A stretch of DNA of 52,500 bases from Paulinella micropora (Eukaryota; Cercozoa; Imbricatea; Euglyphida; Paulinellidae), in contig WBZZ01003305.1 in NCBI GenBank assembly GCA_019918135.1, positions 45,001 through 97,500 of the forward strand, given 5' to 3'. Positions 20,170 to 29,993 of this stretch are shown here, in pieces; the stretch's first letter is position 1, and every line of letters starts with the position of its first letter. The translations under genes were made by a program, and so were the position numbers. The notes under the pieces are model-generated. The model was given only the letters and a program-made list of their open reading frames with translations. It had not been told where the DNA came from and made no database searches.

Positions 20170-20730
20170 GCTACTGCTACTGCTGCTGCTGCTTTTGGCG
20201 AAGCTTCTGAGATTCCATCAGATGTGCAAGATGAGGTCGCAAAGTTAATGCAGGAGAAAGCTGCGGCGGGGAAAGCTGCTGCAGCTGCTGCCACTACTAC
20301 CTTCTCGTGGTCCCATACCTCTGTCTCATACCCCTGTCCCATATCCGTGTCCCATACCCCTGTCTCATACCACATAGGCGGAAAAAGAACAATTGTGGCT
20401 GAGAAGAATAAAACTGCAAAGAGGAGGAAGACGACACCGACCGCCAAGGTACCACTGCATACCCCCATCATACCCCTATATACCCCATACCCCTATACCC
20501 CCCCCCCCTCTCTCTCTTTGTATTGTAGGGCTCTGACGCACAAGAGTGTTCCCCATCAGAGGCGGTACCAGAGGAGCTTGCGGAGAAAAAGGAAAAGGTG
20601 TCTCATACCCCTGTCCCATACCCTGTCTCATACCTCTTTCCCATACCCCTGTCCTATACCCGGGTATGATACCCCTGTCCCATACCCCCATACCCCTGTC
20701 TCATATCCCTGTCTGATACCCCGGGGTGTG

Positions 20731-20775
<45 letters not shown>

Positions 20776-21512
20776 GTGCTTCTCTGTCAATGGCTGATGC
20801 ATTTCTGCACATGCGCCTCCATCGTCTCACCAGTGAGGAGAGTACGAAGAATTGACGATAGGCTCTAATGACACCCCCGCAAGGGCAGTTCCAACACTTC
20901 CAGACGGACCGGTATGTTCAATGAAAATACTGGTCCAGACGGATCGGTATGTTCAATGAAAATACTGGTGGCACCGACGGGAATCGAACTGGCGACAGGG
21001 CCCAGATGGTAGAACTTGACCACTGGGCTATCACGGTGTCCAAATAATAATAATAATAATAATAATAATAATCTGTTTGGCAGGGTACCTCGGCGTTGGA
21101 AGTGGAATCGGAAATGCCACCTTGGGTTTGTCACAGCTGTGGCAAAAAGAATCAGTTTTCTTTAGCTGTATGCGTTGTTGAGGATTGTGGGACTTCTAAT
21201 CCTCGGTTTCTTGCGCCTGCTCCTGCCTGGCGGGTGCGACTAACGCAACAGTTGAGGAATCCTTTACATATTAGGGACCTTGGTAGTGTAGGTGATGGGA
21301 TCGGTGGGACTTTGAATAGTCAATCCCTTGCGACATGTTTCGGAGGGATCCCCAGGGATGAAAAAAAAGACATGTGTCTATTGGATATTGGGTGTGCATC
21401 GATTATTTTCAACAGGACTTTATGCTTATGGGCTGGTTTCCAACCTTTCCAGAACAAGAACACTGTTATGTTCTTGTTCCACTTCATCGCACGTGGTATT
21501 AACTCAACGTGA
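16013..21512 (+). CDS. Host gene of unknown function, at least 17 exons, RanBP2-like finger at the C-terminus
   Basis: Exons chosen by GT-AG sites and phase: 16013-16171, 16251-16370, 16501-16740, 16860-17266, 17477-17528, 17849-17899, 18009-18065, 18153-18244 (donor weak), 18327-18465, 18614-18736, 18799-18891, 18957-19084, 19218-19284, 19716-about 20309, 20378-20448, 20529-20597, 21084-21512 (TGA). Exons 4-7 and 9-13 and the last two join in frame. The protein is acidic and Lys-rich at first (EDEDKDEEEEGERGKK), with a KGKGKGKGK tract and a Cys cluster (CEVCNHPWPKDEDADCVKNC). A Ser/Thr/Ala repeat follows, and a final W-x-C-x2-C-x3-N-x6-C-x4-C finger like RanBP2 zinc fingers. A nuclear role is a guess. 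Problems: a one-base frame change near 16310, an in-frame TGA in exon 3, and an unresolved frame in the TTC tract of exon 14. The start lies upstream, beyond the AAT tract. Confidence 0.7.
16371..16500 (+). other. Intron flanked by a direct repeat
   Basis: Intron of CATACCC units, then a long CT tract and GATGCAG. The first intron bases and the first bases of the next exon both contain TCGATTTTACC (intron 16371-16392, exon 16501-16515), as if the target was duplicated when the intron arose. Confidence 0.6.
16590..16660 (+). repeat. Tandem repeat of about 27 bp within exon 3
   Basis: GACCCCAACAAAAGAGAGGG plus GTAGTGA occurs twice, 40-50 bases apart, encoding TPTKERGS twice. The in-frame TGA lies just downstream (GGA TGA GAT). 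A short alternative intron starting at GTGGAG or GTGCTG and ending at GATGCAG would remove the stop. Confidence 0.6.
17341..17430. repeat. GGGGTATGAGAGG minisatellite in an intron
   Basis: About six units of AGGGGTATGA-GAGGC in reverse orientation to the CATACCCC units of the other introns. It lies in the intron between 17266 and 17477. Confidence 0.75.
17689..17850. repeat. Long inverted repeat ending at a splice acceptor
   Basis: The inner arms are a perfect match of about 32 bases: a G run, then AAGGAAAAGGTACCCCTTTA, then the reverse complement, with a CCCC loop centred near 17777. The outer parts also pair: AGTGCAGAGAGAGGGAGAG on the left with CTCTCCCTCTCTCTGCACT on the right. The right end coincides with the acceptor TTTAG before exon GGCTCTGAC. 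The left arm also reads AAAAG-GTACCCC, like a donor site. Confidence 0.75.
19254..19620 (+). repeat. 186 bp tandem duplication of exon end plus intron
   Basis: The segment starting TAAAGCAAGGCAGTATGCGG occurs at 19254 and again at 19440, followed in both by the GTAACCCC donor and similar CATACCC arrays. The first copy contains the end of exon 13. The second could be a duplicate alternative exon or intron filler. Confidence 0.8.
19390..19665. repeat. Palindromic CCCGGGGTATGATACCC cluster
   Basis: Repeats of GGGGTATGATACCC(C) and ATACCCCGGGGTAT, each self-complementary, lie within the intron after exon 13. A further one occurs near 20660-20670. Confidence 0.7.
19963..20195 (+). repeat. Coding trinucleotide tract: TCC, TTC, ACT, GCT
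   Basis: The tract passes from TCC/TCT through TTC to ACT and GCT. In the frame that joins downstream it encodes Ser, then Thr, then Ala runs leading into FGEASEIPSD. In the frame of the upstream exon it reads Pro/Ser then Phe. So either a frameshift or an intron (polypyrimidine tract then TCTAG at about 20110) lies within it. Confidence 0.7.
20776..21042 (-). mobile_element. SINE copy in the last intron, antisense to the gene
   Basis: Full-length copy with two 35 bp units, AAT tail at 20731-20775 and AAT flank at 21043-21072, inside the intron between 20597 and 21084. The acceptor CTGTTTGGCAG follows directly after the AAT flank. Its presence 5 kb from the main array, in the same kind of site, supports AAT targeting. 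Confidence 0.88.
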
Positions 21513-22170
21513 GGGGCTTCAGCTTCTGTACCCCATTGAATACAAGGAAACTCCTTTGACCACACAACGCGGTTTATAGACGCATTGTATGAACTTATTG
21601 AGCAGAAACAGCTTTATCTAAACAAACCCCTATCAAGTTATCATGCGCGGCCCACAATACGCTATATTTTTCAAACCTGCTAAGAATGCAATCTCAAAAT
21701 GTCTGGTCTCTATACCAGCGACTGCAGCCCAATCATCGCTCATGGAAAAAAGAAACACATCTCCCATTGAATAACCTCCCACATTAATAGCGTTGATCCG
21801 ATCCTTCTACAGCACATGTAGTAACAGTTTGAAGTTTTGGAAAAGGCCACAGAAATTCCGTGAAATTTAGCCTTTTTTCCCGTGTCTGGGAATTTATGGC
21901 TAAATGAGGGAAATTGCACTTATGGGTTGTTGTTAGTGGTATATTTTTGCATTTGTGCAGGTTACGGACGTAACGCATTGTGTCAGATGACCCGTGTCAA
22001 AGGGACACTTAGTTGACAGCGGTTTTTTCCTTAGGCTTGTTGTTTGGGTTCATATCTGACTTCCCTTTCTACTTTAGAAGTGGAGGTTAGCTCTGAACCA
22101 GTTGTGTTCATTATTCAATTCCATTTTTTTACTTTCCTTTGAGCTCGTAAGGGTAGACCTCCGGTCTTAA
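21513..22170. other. Downstream region, no gene recognised
   Basis: 3' flank of the host gene. No open frame with a recognisable domain and no clear repeat. An AT-rich 3' UTR is likely in the first part. Confidence 0.5.
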
Positions 22171-22398
22171 TACATACATACATGTATACATACATACATA
22201 CAATGATACACATACATACATATATATACGTACATACATATATACATTCATACTTATGCATTGTAACATATATATACATATATACATACATACATACATA
22301 CATACATACATACATGCATACATAACGTACATACATATATGCATACATGCATACAAGCATTCATACATATATATATATATATATATACATATATATAT
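22171..22398. repeat. (CATA)n/(TACA)n and TA-rich microsatellite
   Basis: Runs of CATACATACATA with TATATA interruptions. Short open frames rich in Tyr, Met, Cys and Val here are by-products of the repeat. Confidence 0.9.
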
Positions 22399-22775
22399 AC
22401 AGTAAGCAAGGTTTAATGAGAAAGAGACGATAGAAAAAAGAAGAGCCTATTATTACTAATTCAAAAGATTTTTTTTAAATAATTTTTTACAGTAAGCAAG
22501 GTTTAATGAGAAAGAGACGATAGCAGAAAAGAAAAGTTTTTTTACAGTAGGAAATGTTTAATGAGAAAGAGACGATAGAAAAAAAGAAGAGTTTTTTTTT
22601 TTTTTTTTTTTTTTGTTTTGTTTTACAGTAAGCAAGGTTTAATGAGAAAGAGACGATAGAAAAAAAGAAGAGTCTAATTCAAAAGAATTCTGGTTTCAAG
22701 GAAAAGTACAAGCTCATAAGGAAATCTGGAACTAAGGTTCAACAGAAAGCTTTTTTTTTTTTTTTAACAGTAAGC

Positions 22776-22812
<37 letters not shown>

Positions 22813-23191
22813 CACCACTTAGAATTTTAATCATTAGTGCGTTGAACTTGTACTAAACTTTTTTTTTTATTTTTTTTATTAAATATAAAACTAGTAAAAG
22901 TATTTAAATAATAACTCAAAACTAAGCAAATCCAACACTCTAAAAACCCCATAACCAATCTCCACTTGCACATCACTCCGCGCAGCCGATCTGAAAAGTG
23001 CCAAGTATGAGAGAGAGAGGAAGAGAAGCCAGAAGTTTTTTTTTTTAATTTATTTATTTTTTTTACAGTAAGCAAGGTTTAATGAGAAAGAGACGATAGA
23101 AAAAAGAAGAGCCTAATTCAACAGAATTCTGGTTCCAAGGAACGACAGTACAAGCTCATAAGGAAATCTGGAACTAAGGTTCAACAGAAAA
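22399..23191 (-). repeat. Cluster of nested poly(A)-tailed 3' ends
   Basis: The motif ACAGTAAGCAAGG-TTTAATGAGAAAGAGACGATAG begins at 22399, 22489, 22544, 22625 and 23065, with a short version at 22767. Most copies are preceded on the plus strand by a T run. On the minus strand each reads as a 3' end finishing in ACTGT followed by poly(A). Longer shared sequence (AATTCTGGTT to GGTTCAACAGAAA) follows at 22677-22750 and 23117-23190. These look like several truncated copies of one minus-strand non-LTR or SINE element lying in each other's tails. Confidence 0.65.
22786..22812 (-). repeat. Poly(T) tract
   Basis: Homopolymer T run next to a further minus-strand segment ending in AAGTGGTGAAAA; it is probably the tail of another insertion. 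Confidence 0.6.
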
Positions 23192-23403
23192 CTCCTGGAA
23201 AGAATAATATGGAAGAGAAAAGAAAGAGAAAGAAATACAAGAATAAAGAAAGGAAGAAAGAGTAAAGAAAAACCAGGAAAATAAAAGAAAATGGAGAAAC
23301 AAAGAAGAGCGAAGAAAGAAAAAAAATGCAAAATACAACAAAAGAGCAAGAACAAAAAACAAGAGAAAGAAAAGAAACAGACAAACAAGCGAAACAAAAG
23401 AAA
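23192..23403. other. A-rich low-complexity segment
   Basis: Plus strand rich in AAAGAAA and AGAAAG. The long Phe/Leu-rich reading frames on the other strand reflect this composition. Confidence 0.7.
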
Positions 23404-24302
23404 CAAAAACAAAACAAAAACAAAACAAAAAGGCAACAATAGATGCAGCAACAAACACAAAAAGCAAAACAAGCAACACAACGCCAGACAGTGGCAAGGG
23501 AGACGATACTGAACTAGAAGGTAAGAGCGGAAAGTGCCAGAGAAAGGTAAGACATAACTAACATGGGCGCAAGTGAGATTCAGTGAGACAGCCCTTAGGG
23601 AAACTGCAGCCCATAACGCAATTCACTCGCACCCGGAGGCTATCGTAGCCAGGAGGCTGGTGTGCAGAGCGTAGTAAGGCTCGACGTGGCGTACTCGCGA
23701 CGCGATTATGCCGAGTGCTGCAGTATCCATAAGGACCAGCCCAAGCCTGGCAACCTCATAGACATGCAGCCTCAAGCTAGTCGAGCCAAACCACTCCGCA
23801 CGCCACCCCCCTCATAGACCAGAAGAAACTCCACAAGCCACAAGCATAAACATAAAAACAAAACAAAAACAAAACAAAAAGGCAACAATAGATGCAGCAA
23901 CAAACACAAAAAGCAAAACAAGCAACACAACGCCAGACAATGGCAAGGGAGACGATACTGAACTAGAAGGTAAGAGCGGAAAGTGCCAGAGAAAGGTAAG
24001 ACATAACTAACATGGGCGCAAGTGAGATTCAGTGAGACAGCCCTTAGGGAAACTGCAGCCCATAACGCAATTCACTCGCACCCGGAGGCTATCGTAGCCA
24101 GGAGGCTGGTGTGCAGAGCGTAGTAAGGCTCGACGTGGCGTACTCGCGACGCGATTATGCCGAGTGCTGCAGTATCCATAAGGACCAGCCCAAGCCTGGC
24201 AACCTCATAGACATGCAGCCTCAAGCTAGTCGAGCCAAACCACTCCGCACGCCACCCCCCTCATAGACCAGAAGAAACTCCACAAGCCACAAGCATAAAC
24301 AT
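23404..24302. repeat. 449 bp tandem duplication
   Basis: Two head-to-tail copies, 23404-23852 and 23853-24302, beginning with AAACAAAAC units then GGCAACAATAGATGCAGC. One substitution was noticed (CAGACAGTGG against CAGACAATGG), so the duplication is recent or gene-converted. No open frame or RNA family recognised. It lies next to the 3' side of the minus-strand retroelement. Confidence 0.85.
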
Positions 24303-24495
24303 AAGATCTAACTTACAGAAGAGCCATGCCAGAACAAGCCCAGACCTAACAAGCAGCAATAGATAGGATTTTTTTTTCACAAGAAAATATTTTAATAATA
24401 ATAAAACGTTGTACAAATAATAGAAACTAATTCATAAATATTAATAGTCCTAGTCAGAGTGCTCATAATTTAAACTAGCTATAGCTAAAAGCTAA

Positions 24496-25618
24496 TTACT
24501 CAAATCGACGCGATTCCCTGTATGGGAAAGCAGATGCGAGGCTGATAGCCCGTCTCTTGTGCTGTTGGAGTCTGTGCGGATGTAGGCAGTTGGACTTCCT
24601 GAGTTGATGCATCCAGTTGATGTAATTCCAGCGATGGATTGCAAAGTGAAGAATAGTCTTGATCCGTAGAGCGTACGCTTGCGGACTGTAGATCGATGGC
24701 ATGTAGAATGCTGCCTGCTCACCGATGTTCCTCATGAAGACTTGAGCATGCGTTCCAAATCCACCGAAGCTAGACATGACAAAGGGGATGAATTCCGCGC
24801 CAGCCTGCTTACATCCTTCCGCGTGTTTGTTGATTTTTTCGGTTTCACGCTTCTCGATGGCAGCATTCACGTCGCGAATGGTATTTTCGACATAGGATGG
24901 AGCGATAGGGTTGGTGACTGCAAGATCAGTGTCAAGCTGTAGCGGAGAGGTAGTATTCGCAGAGGTGAAAACAGCGAGGTCGATCCATCGTTTCTCGTTA
25001 TTGTAGTAACGAGGCTCGAGCTTTGCGTTCATCCCACCTACCTTTGAAACGTCCTCATACAATAGCTTTACAAGGCCATCATGCTTGAGCTTAGCAGCAG
25101 AACCGCGCTTGTGTGTGCATGTGTTGTCAGTGTGTGTTTCAAGTGCAGAGAGAGAGTGAGGAAGGTAGCTTTGCATTCGCAGCAAGCATGAGGTCCTGGG
25201 TCGGTGGTCGTTCTTTTGATAGGTCGACGAGGCCGGCACGCCTTTGTCCCATGAGATCCCATGCCTGATCTTGAAGTACAAGGTATCTGTGGATGGGTGG
25301 GCATGTAAGAGCAATGTTAGCGCCTTCAGCAAGTAGAGCGTTCTGACGTGCTCGTTCAACGTCGGGGACGTCACGTGCTCGCCAGTTCTCAAATCGCTGA
25401 AAGTTGTGCTGAGCAAGAAAGCATTTTTGTAATTTGCAAAAACGTAGAGCATATTTATCAATATCAGCACGAGCAGATAGGTATGGAGAGGAGGGCAGAG
25501 CATAGTGTTGTATAAATGAGGGGAAAGAGAGAAGTAAAGTCATCACAAAGGGGGAGTAGAGTGGTGATGGGGATGGAGAGGTTGATGCCGCCCGAGTGCT
25601 TTGTAACTGGGTTGTCAT
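24496..25618 (-). pseudogene. Zinc-finger and restriction-like endonuclease-type C-terminus
   Basis: Spread over three frames. 25139-25618 carries RARQNALLAEGANIALTCPP. 25068-25304 carries a C-x2-C ... H-x5-H cluster (ACCECKATF ... KHTLTTH). 24496-25503 carries GSAAKLKHDGLVKLLYEDV, then IDLAVF, DTDLAVTNP, a Lys, and GAEFIPFVMSSFGGFG. The D ... D ... K spacing and the GxxFxP...FGG ending match the C-terminal domain of RT proteins of this group, thought to be PD-(D/E)XK-like. This assignment rests on motif memory, not a search. Confidence 0.55.
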
Positions 25619-26501
25619 TCGCCTGAGCGCGCAGTCGATCCAGAGTAGGACAGATTTCTAAGAAGAGAGGGAGAGGGTTAGGATGATACTTATTATCAGC
25701 ATTCAAAACGGATGCAGCATAGCTAGGATTCACTATGTCAAGCGCGGCCCAAATCCTGGGTGCAGCGTCTGCAAGTGATGCAGCGTATGCGATGGGGGCA
25801 AGAGCCTTAACATCAGACAATCCGAAGCCACATAAGTGTACAGGCAGGCAGGCTTGAGCACGAACTGAGTTCTGCACGTCATCAGGTAGCGAGTGAAAGG
25901 CACCTGCATCTACACCAAAGACATGCAAGAATGTGTCGTGCATGTGATGATCGATCTGGTTGATGATGTTTGAGAAGAGAGATGTGGGGATGGTGCGCAT
26001 GAGATGAACAAGATAGCTGGGCAATGTTTTGGATAAAGTGTGGTATGCAATTTGATGTTCCATTCTCTCATCTTTGAGAGCGTCAAAGACAGGTAAGATT
26101 TTGGATAATACGTCCTTAGATATCTCGTTCATCATCTCTTGCTTCCATTCGTCGTCCTTGAAGTCGCCAATTACGCCCTTGAGCGTCTTCGTCCACCCGT
26201 GCTTGATTAGTTTCCCATGTTCCGTAGCAAAATCGATAAGTGATTGTGGCGGTGGATGGCGTGACGGCCAGAGGATGCATTCAATGTTGAAGTTGAGATC
26301 ATAAGGCTTATTGGCAATGAATTTCTTGGTGGCAGCGACGACTGATTCCGCATCGGTACCCACGAAGTGAAAGTTGTCTGCATACGATATACACTCTACT
26401 CGCGTACCCTCAAGTGCTTCTTCCGTAAGGCTAATCATGGAGTTGCATGCCAGTGCCATTGATAGAGAGCAGCCTTGATTACAGCCATCGTTGTGGCCCA
26501 T
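25464..26501 (-). pseudogene. Reverse transcriptase fragment with YADN motif
   Basis: Begins within motif B (NQGCSLSMALACNSM), then CISYADNFHFVG (motif C with Asn in place of the second Asp), a thumb-like region, and CGFGLSDVKALAPIAYAASLADA. This last motif (GGLGL ... AP.AY.AS) is typical of reverse transcriptases from a group of protist, plant and fungal elements. Motif A lies beyond the truncation. An in-frame TGA lies just upstream, before GKPYIGMG. YADN would not be expected to polymerise normally, so this copy is very likely inactive. Confidence 0.75.
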
Positions 26502-26524
26502 GCCAATGTATGGCTTCCCTGATC

Positions 26525-27514
26525 AGTCCCCAAACCCGTTGCTCAAAGAGGATTCCCCCGGATTTACGCAACCCAGAGTCCCTACTCGAATCGTCAGAGT
26601 CCCACCCCATCTTCCCGGATGCGCCCAGTTTTTACGCAGGACATGTCCACCATGCATTCAATCACGCCAAATATGCAGAGATGGACTACTGGTCAATCAG
26701 GTTTCGTTTCAACATTTTGCCGGCCGGATGGCAGAGTGGAACTCCAAACTTTTGCAACTCTTGCGTCCTCTATCAAGATAACGGTATGTTACCCATTGGT
26801 CTCCCGGCATGTCCCCCTCGCCCTCCATTTTTCTGTGAGTTTTGCGATAAAGAGGAAACAAAGAAACACAAACTCAAGGCATGCAGTGGTAGTGCTTGGG
26901 TTAAGTATTGCAACCAACAGTGTCAAGTTGTCGACTACGCCGCCCACTACCGTTTCTGTTATTACGCGTGAACACCCGCCAACGCCGATCTTCGCGATCC
27001 AATTGCGAAGGATGTGCTCCCCGGTTGTGGAATCGGTAGCGTAAACTACCGATTCGCTCTTTTTGCGTACCAGCGGTTGCTCCGCTACGAGATTACCCCC
27101 ACCGGTGAACAATCCCTTCGCATAGCCGCAAAACGCCCGTTGTCCTTACAAGCCGAGAAAGTTCGTGGTATGTTCCGTCGTCTAGCCGGTTTTCCTACTT
27201 ACGACCCGATTAAGACCAATCGTATCCTTCTACAAGGAAACATTGATCTTAACGAACGTCTAAGACAGGACCCCTTCCGCCTCATCAAACCGTTCACTTT
27301 GGTCAGCTATGACCCCAGCCAGCTAGCAAGCAACAGCCAATCGCTAAGTGAGCCTATTGCCAGAGACGCCCATTGCTTGTACGCACAAGCCCAGCAGTGT
27401 ACACCGTTTTTGACACTGGCACCAACCGTACCATTGTCAGCCCAAATTCGTCAATTGCTGACGTTTCTACCGGTCCCACCGCACATCTCTCTGGCATCTC
27501 ACCCCAGACGGTAA
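26525..27514 (+). pseudogene. gag-like region with a MYND-like zinc finger
   Basis: Open from upstream of 26525 to a TGA at 26969 and then in the same frame to 27514. It contains two Cys pairs, CEFC ... KACSGSAWVKYC and NQQCQVVDYAAHYRFC, whose C-x2-C ... C ... Y-C-x3-C-Q ... H-x3-C spacing matches MYND fingers (protein-interaction modules) rather than the usual gag CCHC knuckle. The separating TGA follows a GCG codon and could be a CpG transition of CGA. The protease lies in the -1 frame starting near a TTTTT run at 27398. Confidence 0.55.
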
Positions 27515-28990
27515 AGATTCAGAAGAAGGCTACGTTCTACTGGCAAACCGTACCTGGACGAGGTGAATCATCTTGCTTTCTGCTTCCGGACTCGCTGGTC
27601 GTCGACAAGACACCATACTCACTGGTATCCCTCGGCATCCTAGACAATAAGCACGGACATGCAACTATATTCCAAAACAATCAAGCACTTGTTTTGCATC
27701 ATTCAATCGTCATAGATCCATCATCCATAAAGATCAGAGGCAGAATGATGCCTAACATGCTGTACCGTTCCGACACATGCGATGATGTCCCGCTTGATCC
27801 AAACCGTTGCTTCCTTCCACCTACAAAACAACAGTCACAAGCCATTGTCAATTTCTCGCTCAATCCACGAGCATCAAAGGGAAAGATATCTGCACTAGAG
27901 GCACACAGACTAAGTGGCCATGGAATGGAAGGGCCCATGGAGCAGATTGCTAACCCACTAGGGCGAAAAATTAGCGATCCCCTTTGGCGTCGCCACCTAT
28001 GCCACTCGTGCTCCTTGTCATCCCCAAAGAAGTTGCCCTTCTTTGTTGACAATGAAGCTCTAGACGCACAGTTCAAGGCTTTTGAGGCTTTTTGCATGGA
28101 CTTCAAGTCCAAGTCTCAACTTTCCCTTCAAGGGAACCGATACATCCTTCTCATTAAGGAAGTGAAAGCCCGTTTTTCGTTTAAGCTCTATTTCCCTTCA
28201 AGAGAGGCCCAACTTTACGTCCCATGGGTGACTAAGGTCTTTGCCTTCTTTGAGAGGCAGACCGGCGTGAAGATGAAGCGAATCAGGTTGGATGGGGAGT
28301 TTATCGCATCTGACTTTGTCGAGTATTGCAATCAACACGGCATCATGATGAAGCACACCACCCCTGGTGAGCCCCGTTCCAATTCTGGTGCAGAGAGAGA
28401 TTTCCAAACACGCACCCGACGAGCTCAAGCTATAATGCTGGATACAAAATTCCCGAACAGTCTGTGGGAAGAGGCTGAGAAAGCCGAACACGCAATCCGT
28501 ATGGTCACCCCAAACCCCAGTGGACCGTACAAAGGCAAATCCCCGTACGAAATTACGCTAGCACGTAAATTTCCACTCGATTTCCTACGCCCTATCGGTT
28601 GCCTCGCTTTCGTTCGCTTCCAGAAAGCACAACATCCCATGGCAAAACCAGGTGTCCTTACCAGCTTCAACATTTTTCTCCGAACTTACCGGATTTGCTT
28701 CACGGTACACGGGAAATCGTAGAGGCTAGAAACTTGAAGTTTGACATCTGGCAACGAGGCTATGGTGCCAACGTTCTGCAACGCCCTTGGGAGTTTGATG
28801 GTCCACCCATTCCACAACCCAACCCCGACACGGTTGCCAAGGTTGAAAAGGTTCACGATGCGGAAACGGACGAAGTCGTCCAACCGTCACCTCCGTCCCA
28901 CCTTCCGACCCGGACTCCGACGACGACGCAGAAAACGGACACGAACCTTTTCCGTTCCCGCGCGATCAACCCCAGCCTCCTCAGCCACCA
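27373..28990 (+). pseudogene. copia protease and integrase
   Basis: VYTVFDTGTNRTIVS is the retropepsin active site (DTG). ALEAHRLSGH is the GAG-pre-integrase start, followed by a C-x2-C (CHSC). The integrase triad is visible: D in FCMDFKSKS, D in IRLDGEF (SDNGGEF in most copia elements), E in NSGAERDFQ. The frame moves at about 28680-28720, after which HGTREIVEARNLKFD and a Pro-rich linker follow to about 29000. The upstream end has no ATG. Confidence 0.75.
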
Positions 28991-29240
28991 GTGCCCGCTC
29001 AGCAACTCGGCCCCCCGCCTCCGTCGAAGTTCAGACGAGTGCTCGCGTTCAACGCCCCGCCTCACATTCGCAACTCGGCCTACGTGGTGCTCTTGGTCCC
29101 CCTGCCCGTCGTTCCCTACGATTTTTTGTAAGCCCAGCCGGTTCCAGACGTGCTGCAACCCACCGACTAGGCACAGCACAGCATATCCACGCCTCCCCAC
29201 TTGCCCCCCATGACATCAACAGCTCCATATCTGCTTCCAA

Positions 29241-29993
29241 CATCATCTCATCCCCCAGAGAGAGAAAGCAAACACCTCAACAACACGCAACATACTCTGT
29301 TCGTCTTGTCGTTGATCAGTCTTTGCTTCCTTGGGATGACTGATGATGGAGCTGGTATTGTCAATCTAGGGGTTAGTAACAGTCTTGAACTTGCTGACAC
29401 GATCAAACCATACGAAAACGATGAACCTTTCTGTTTCTTTACTCGCGCTTTACATGTCCTCAAAAAAAGACATACATCTGTTCCCAGTGTACAGATATAT
29501 TGTCCGGGGGAAGTGTCATTATCATATTTTCATATATTATATGCTTCGGATTTCCCTCATACCTGTATTAAATACATCAGTAACTGCTATTACAATTCCT
29601 GTAATTAACGGATAATTTAAGCGACTCTGAATAATGTTTTCCATATCGCTACCTGTATTTTGCCACTTTGCATTTGCAATTTCAAAGATCTAACAAATAA
29701 CTTTTAGCGTATTAACCGGTGTGATTAGTCCAACGACTTCACATTTCTAAACTGACCTAGCTTGGTACCTTTGCCTGATCATATATCTTGGTTAACAGTT
29801 CGTCCCGTAACTTTTATAGGCCATAGACAATATCGGCAGGCACGCTCCCAAGCAGGCACGGGGTCAGTTCAGAGAGCGGTTTCTACCCTTTGTCGTTTTC
29901 ATTATTAGTAAAATACTGTTCTAGGTAAACAAGTCCTTTCGAAGTTCCTGTCATCTAGATTCCGGTTTCGACCTTTTAATCATTTAAGTGAAA
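29241..29993. other. Region between two copia elements, no gene seen
   Basis: AT-rich. It probably contains the 3' UTR or remains of the 3' LTR of the minus-strand element that ends at 29994, but no matching LTR was found by eye at the other end. A start ATG at 29385 opens only 76 codons. Confidence 0.4.

Larger units (their letters stand above)
24377..26520 (-). mobile_element. Decayed non-LTR-like retroelement, 5'-truncated
   Basis: Minus-strand reverse transcriptase followed by a zinc-finger-like segment and a nuclease-like C-terminus, with an A run (T on plus, 24368-24377) that could be its poly(A) tail. The 5' part of the reverse transcriptase is missing at the junction with the plus-strand copia element near 26520. 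At least three frame changes. Confidence 0.7.
26520..29240 (+). mobile_element. Truncated Ty1/copia-like element
   Basis: Plus-strand order: gag-like region with a Cys/His finger, retropepsin, GAG-pre-integrase and integrase, then a Pro-rich linker. No reverse transcriptase or RNase H follows and no LTR was found. Integrase before RT is the copia order. Confidence 0.7.

Noticed and set aside
16500..20868. Long frames through the CATACCCC introns (Ser-His-Thr-Pro-Val-like and Ser-Leu-Ser-Leu repeats)
   Set aside because: They cross clear donor and acceptor sites, and the flanking exons join in frame only when these stretches are removed.
22115..22368. Small Tyr/Met/Cys-rich proteins in the CATA repeat
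   Set aside because: They are microsatellite translation in two frames.
23113..23497. Phe/Leu-rich frames on the minus strand that look like membrane proteins
   Set aside because: They are produced by an A-rich low-complexity stretch on the plus strand. The overlapping frames all show the same bias and no start context.
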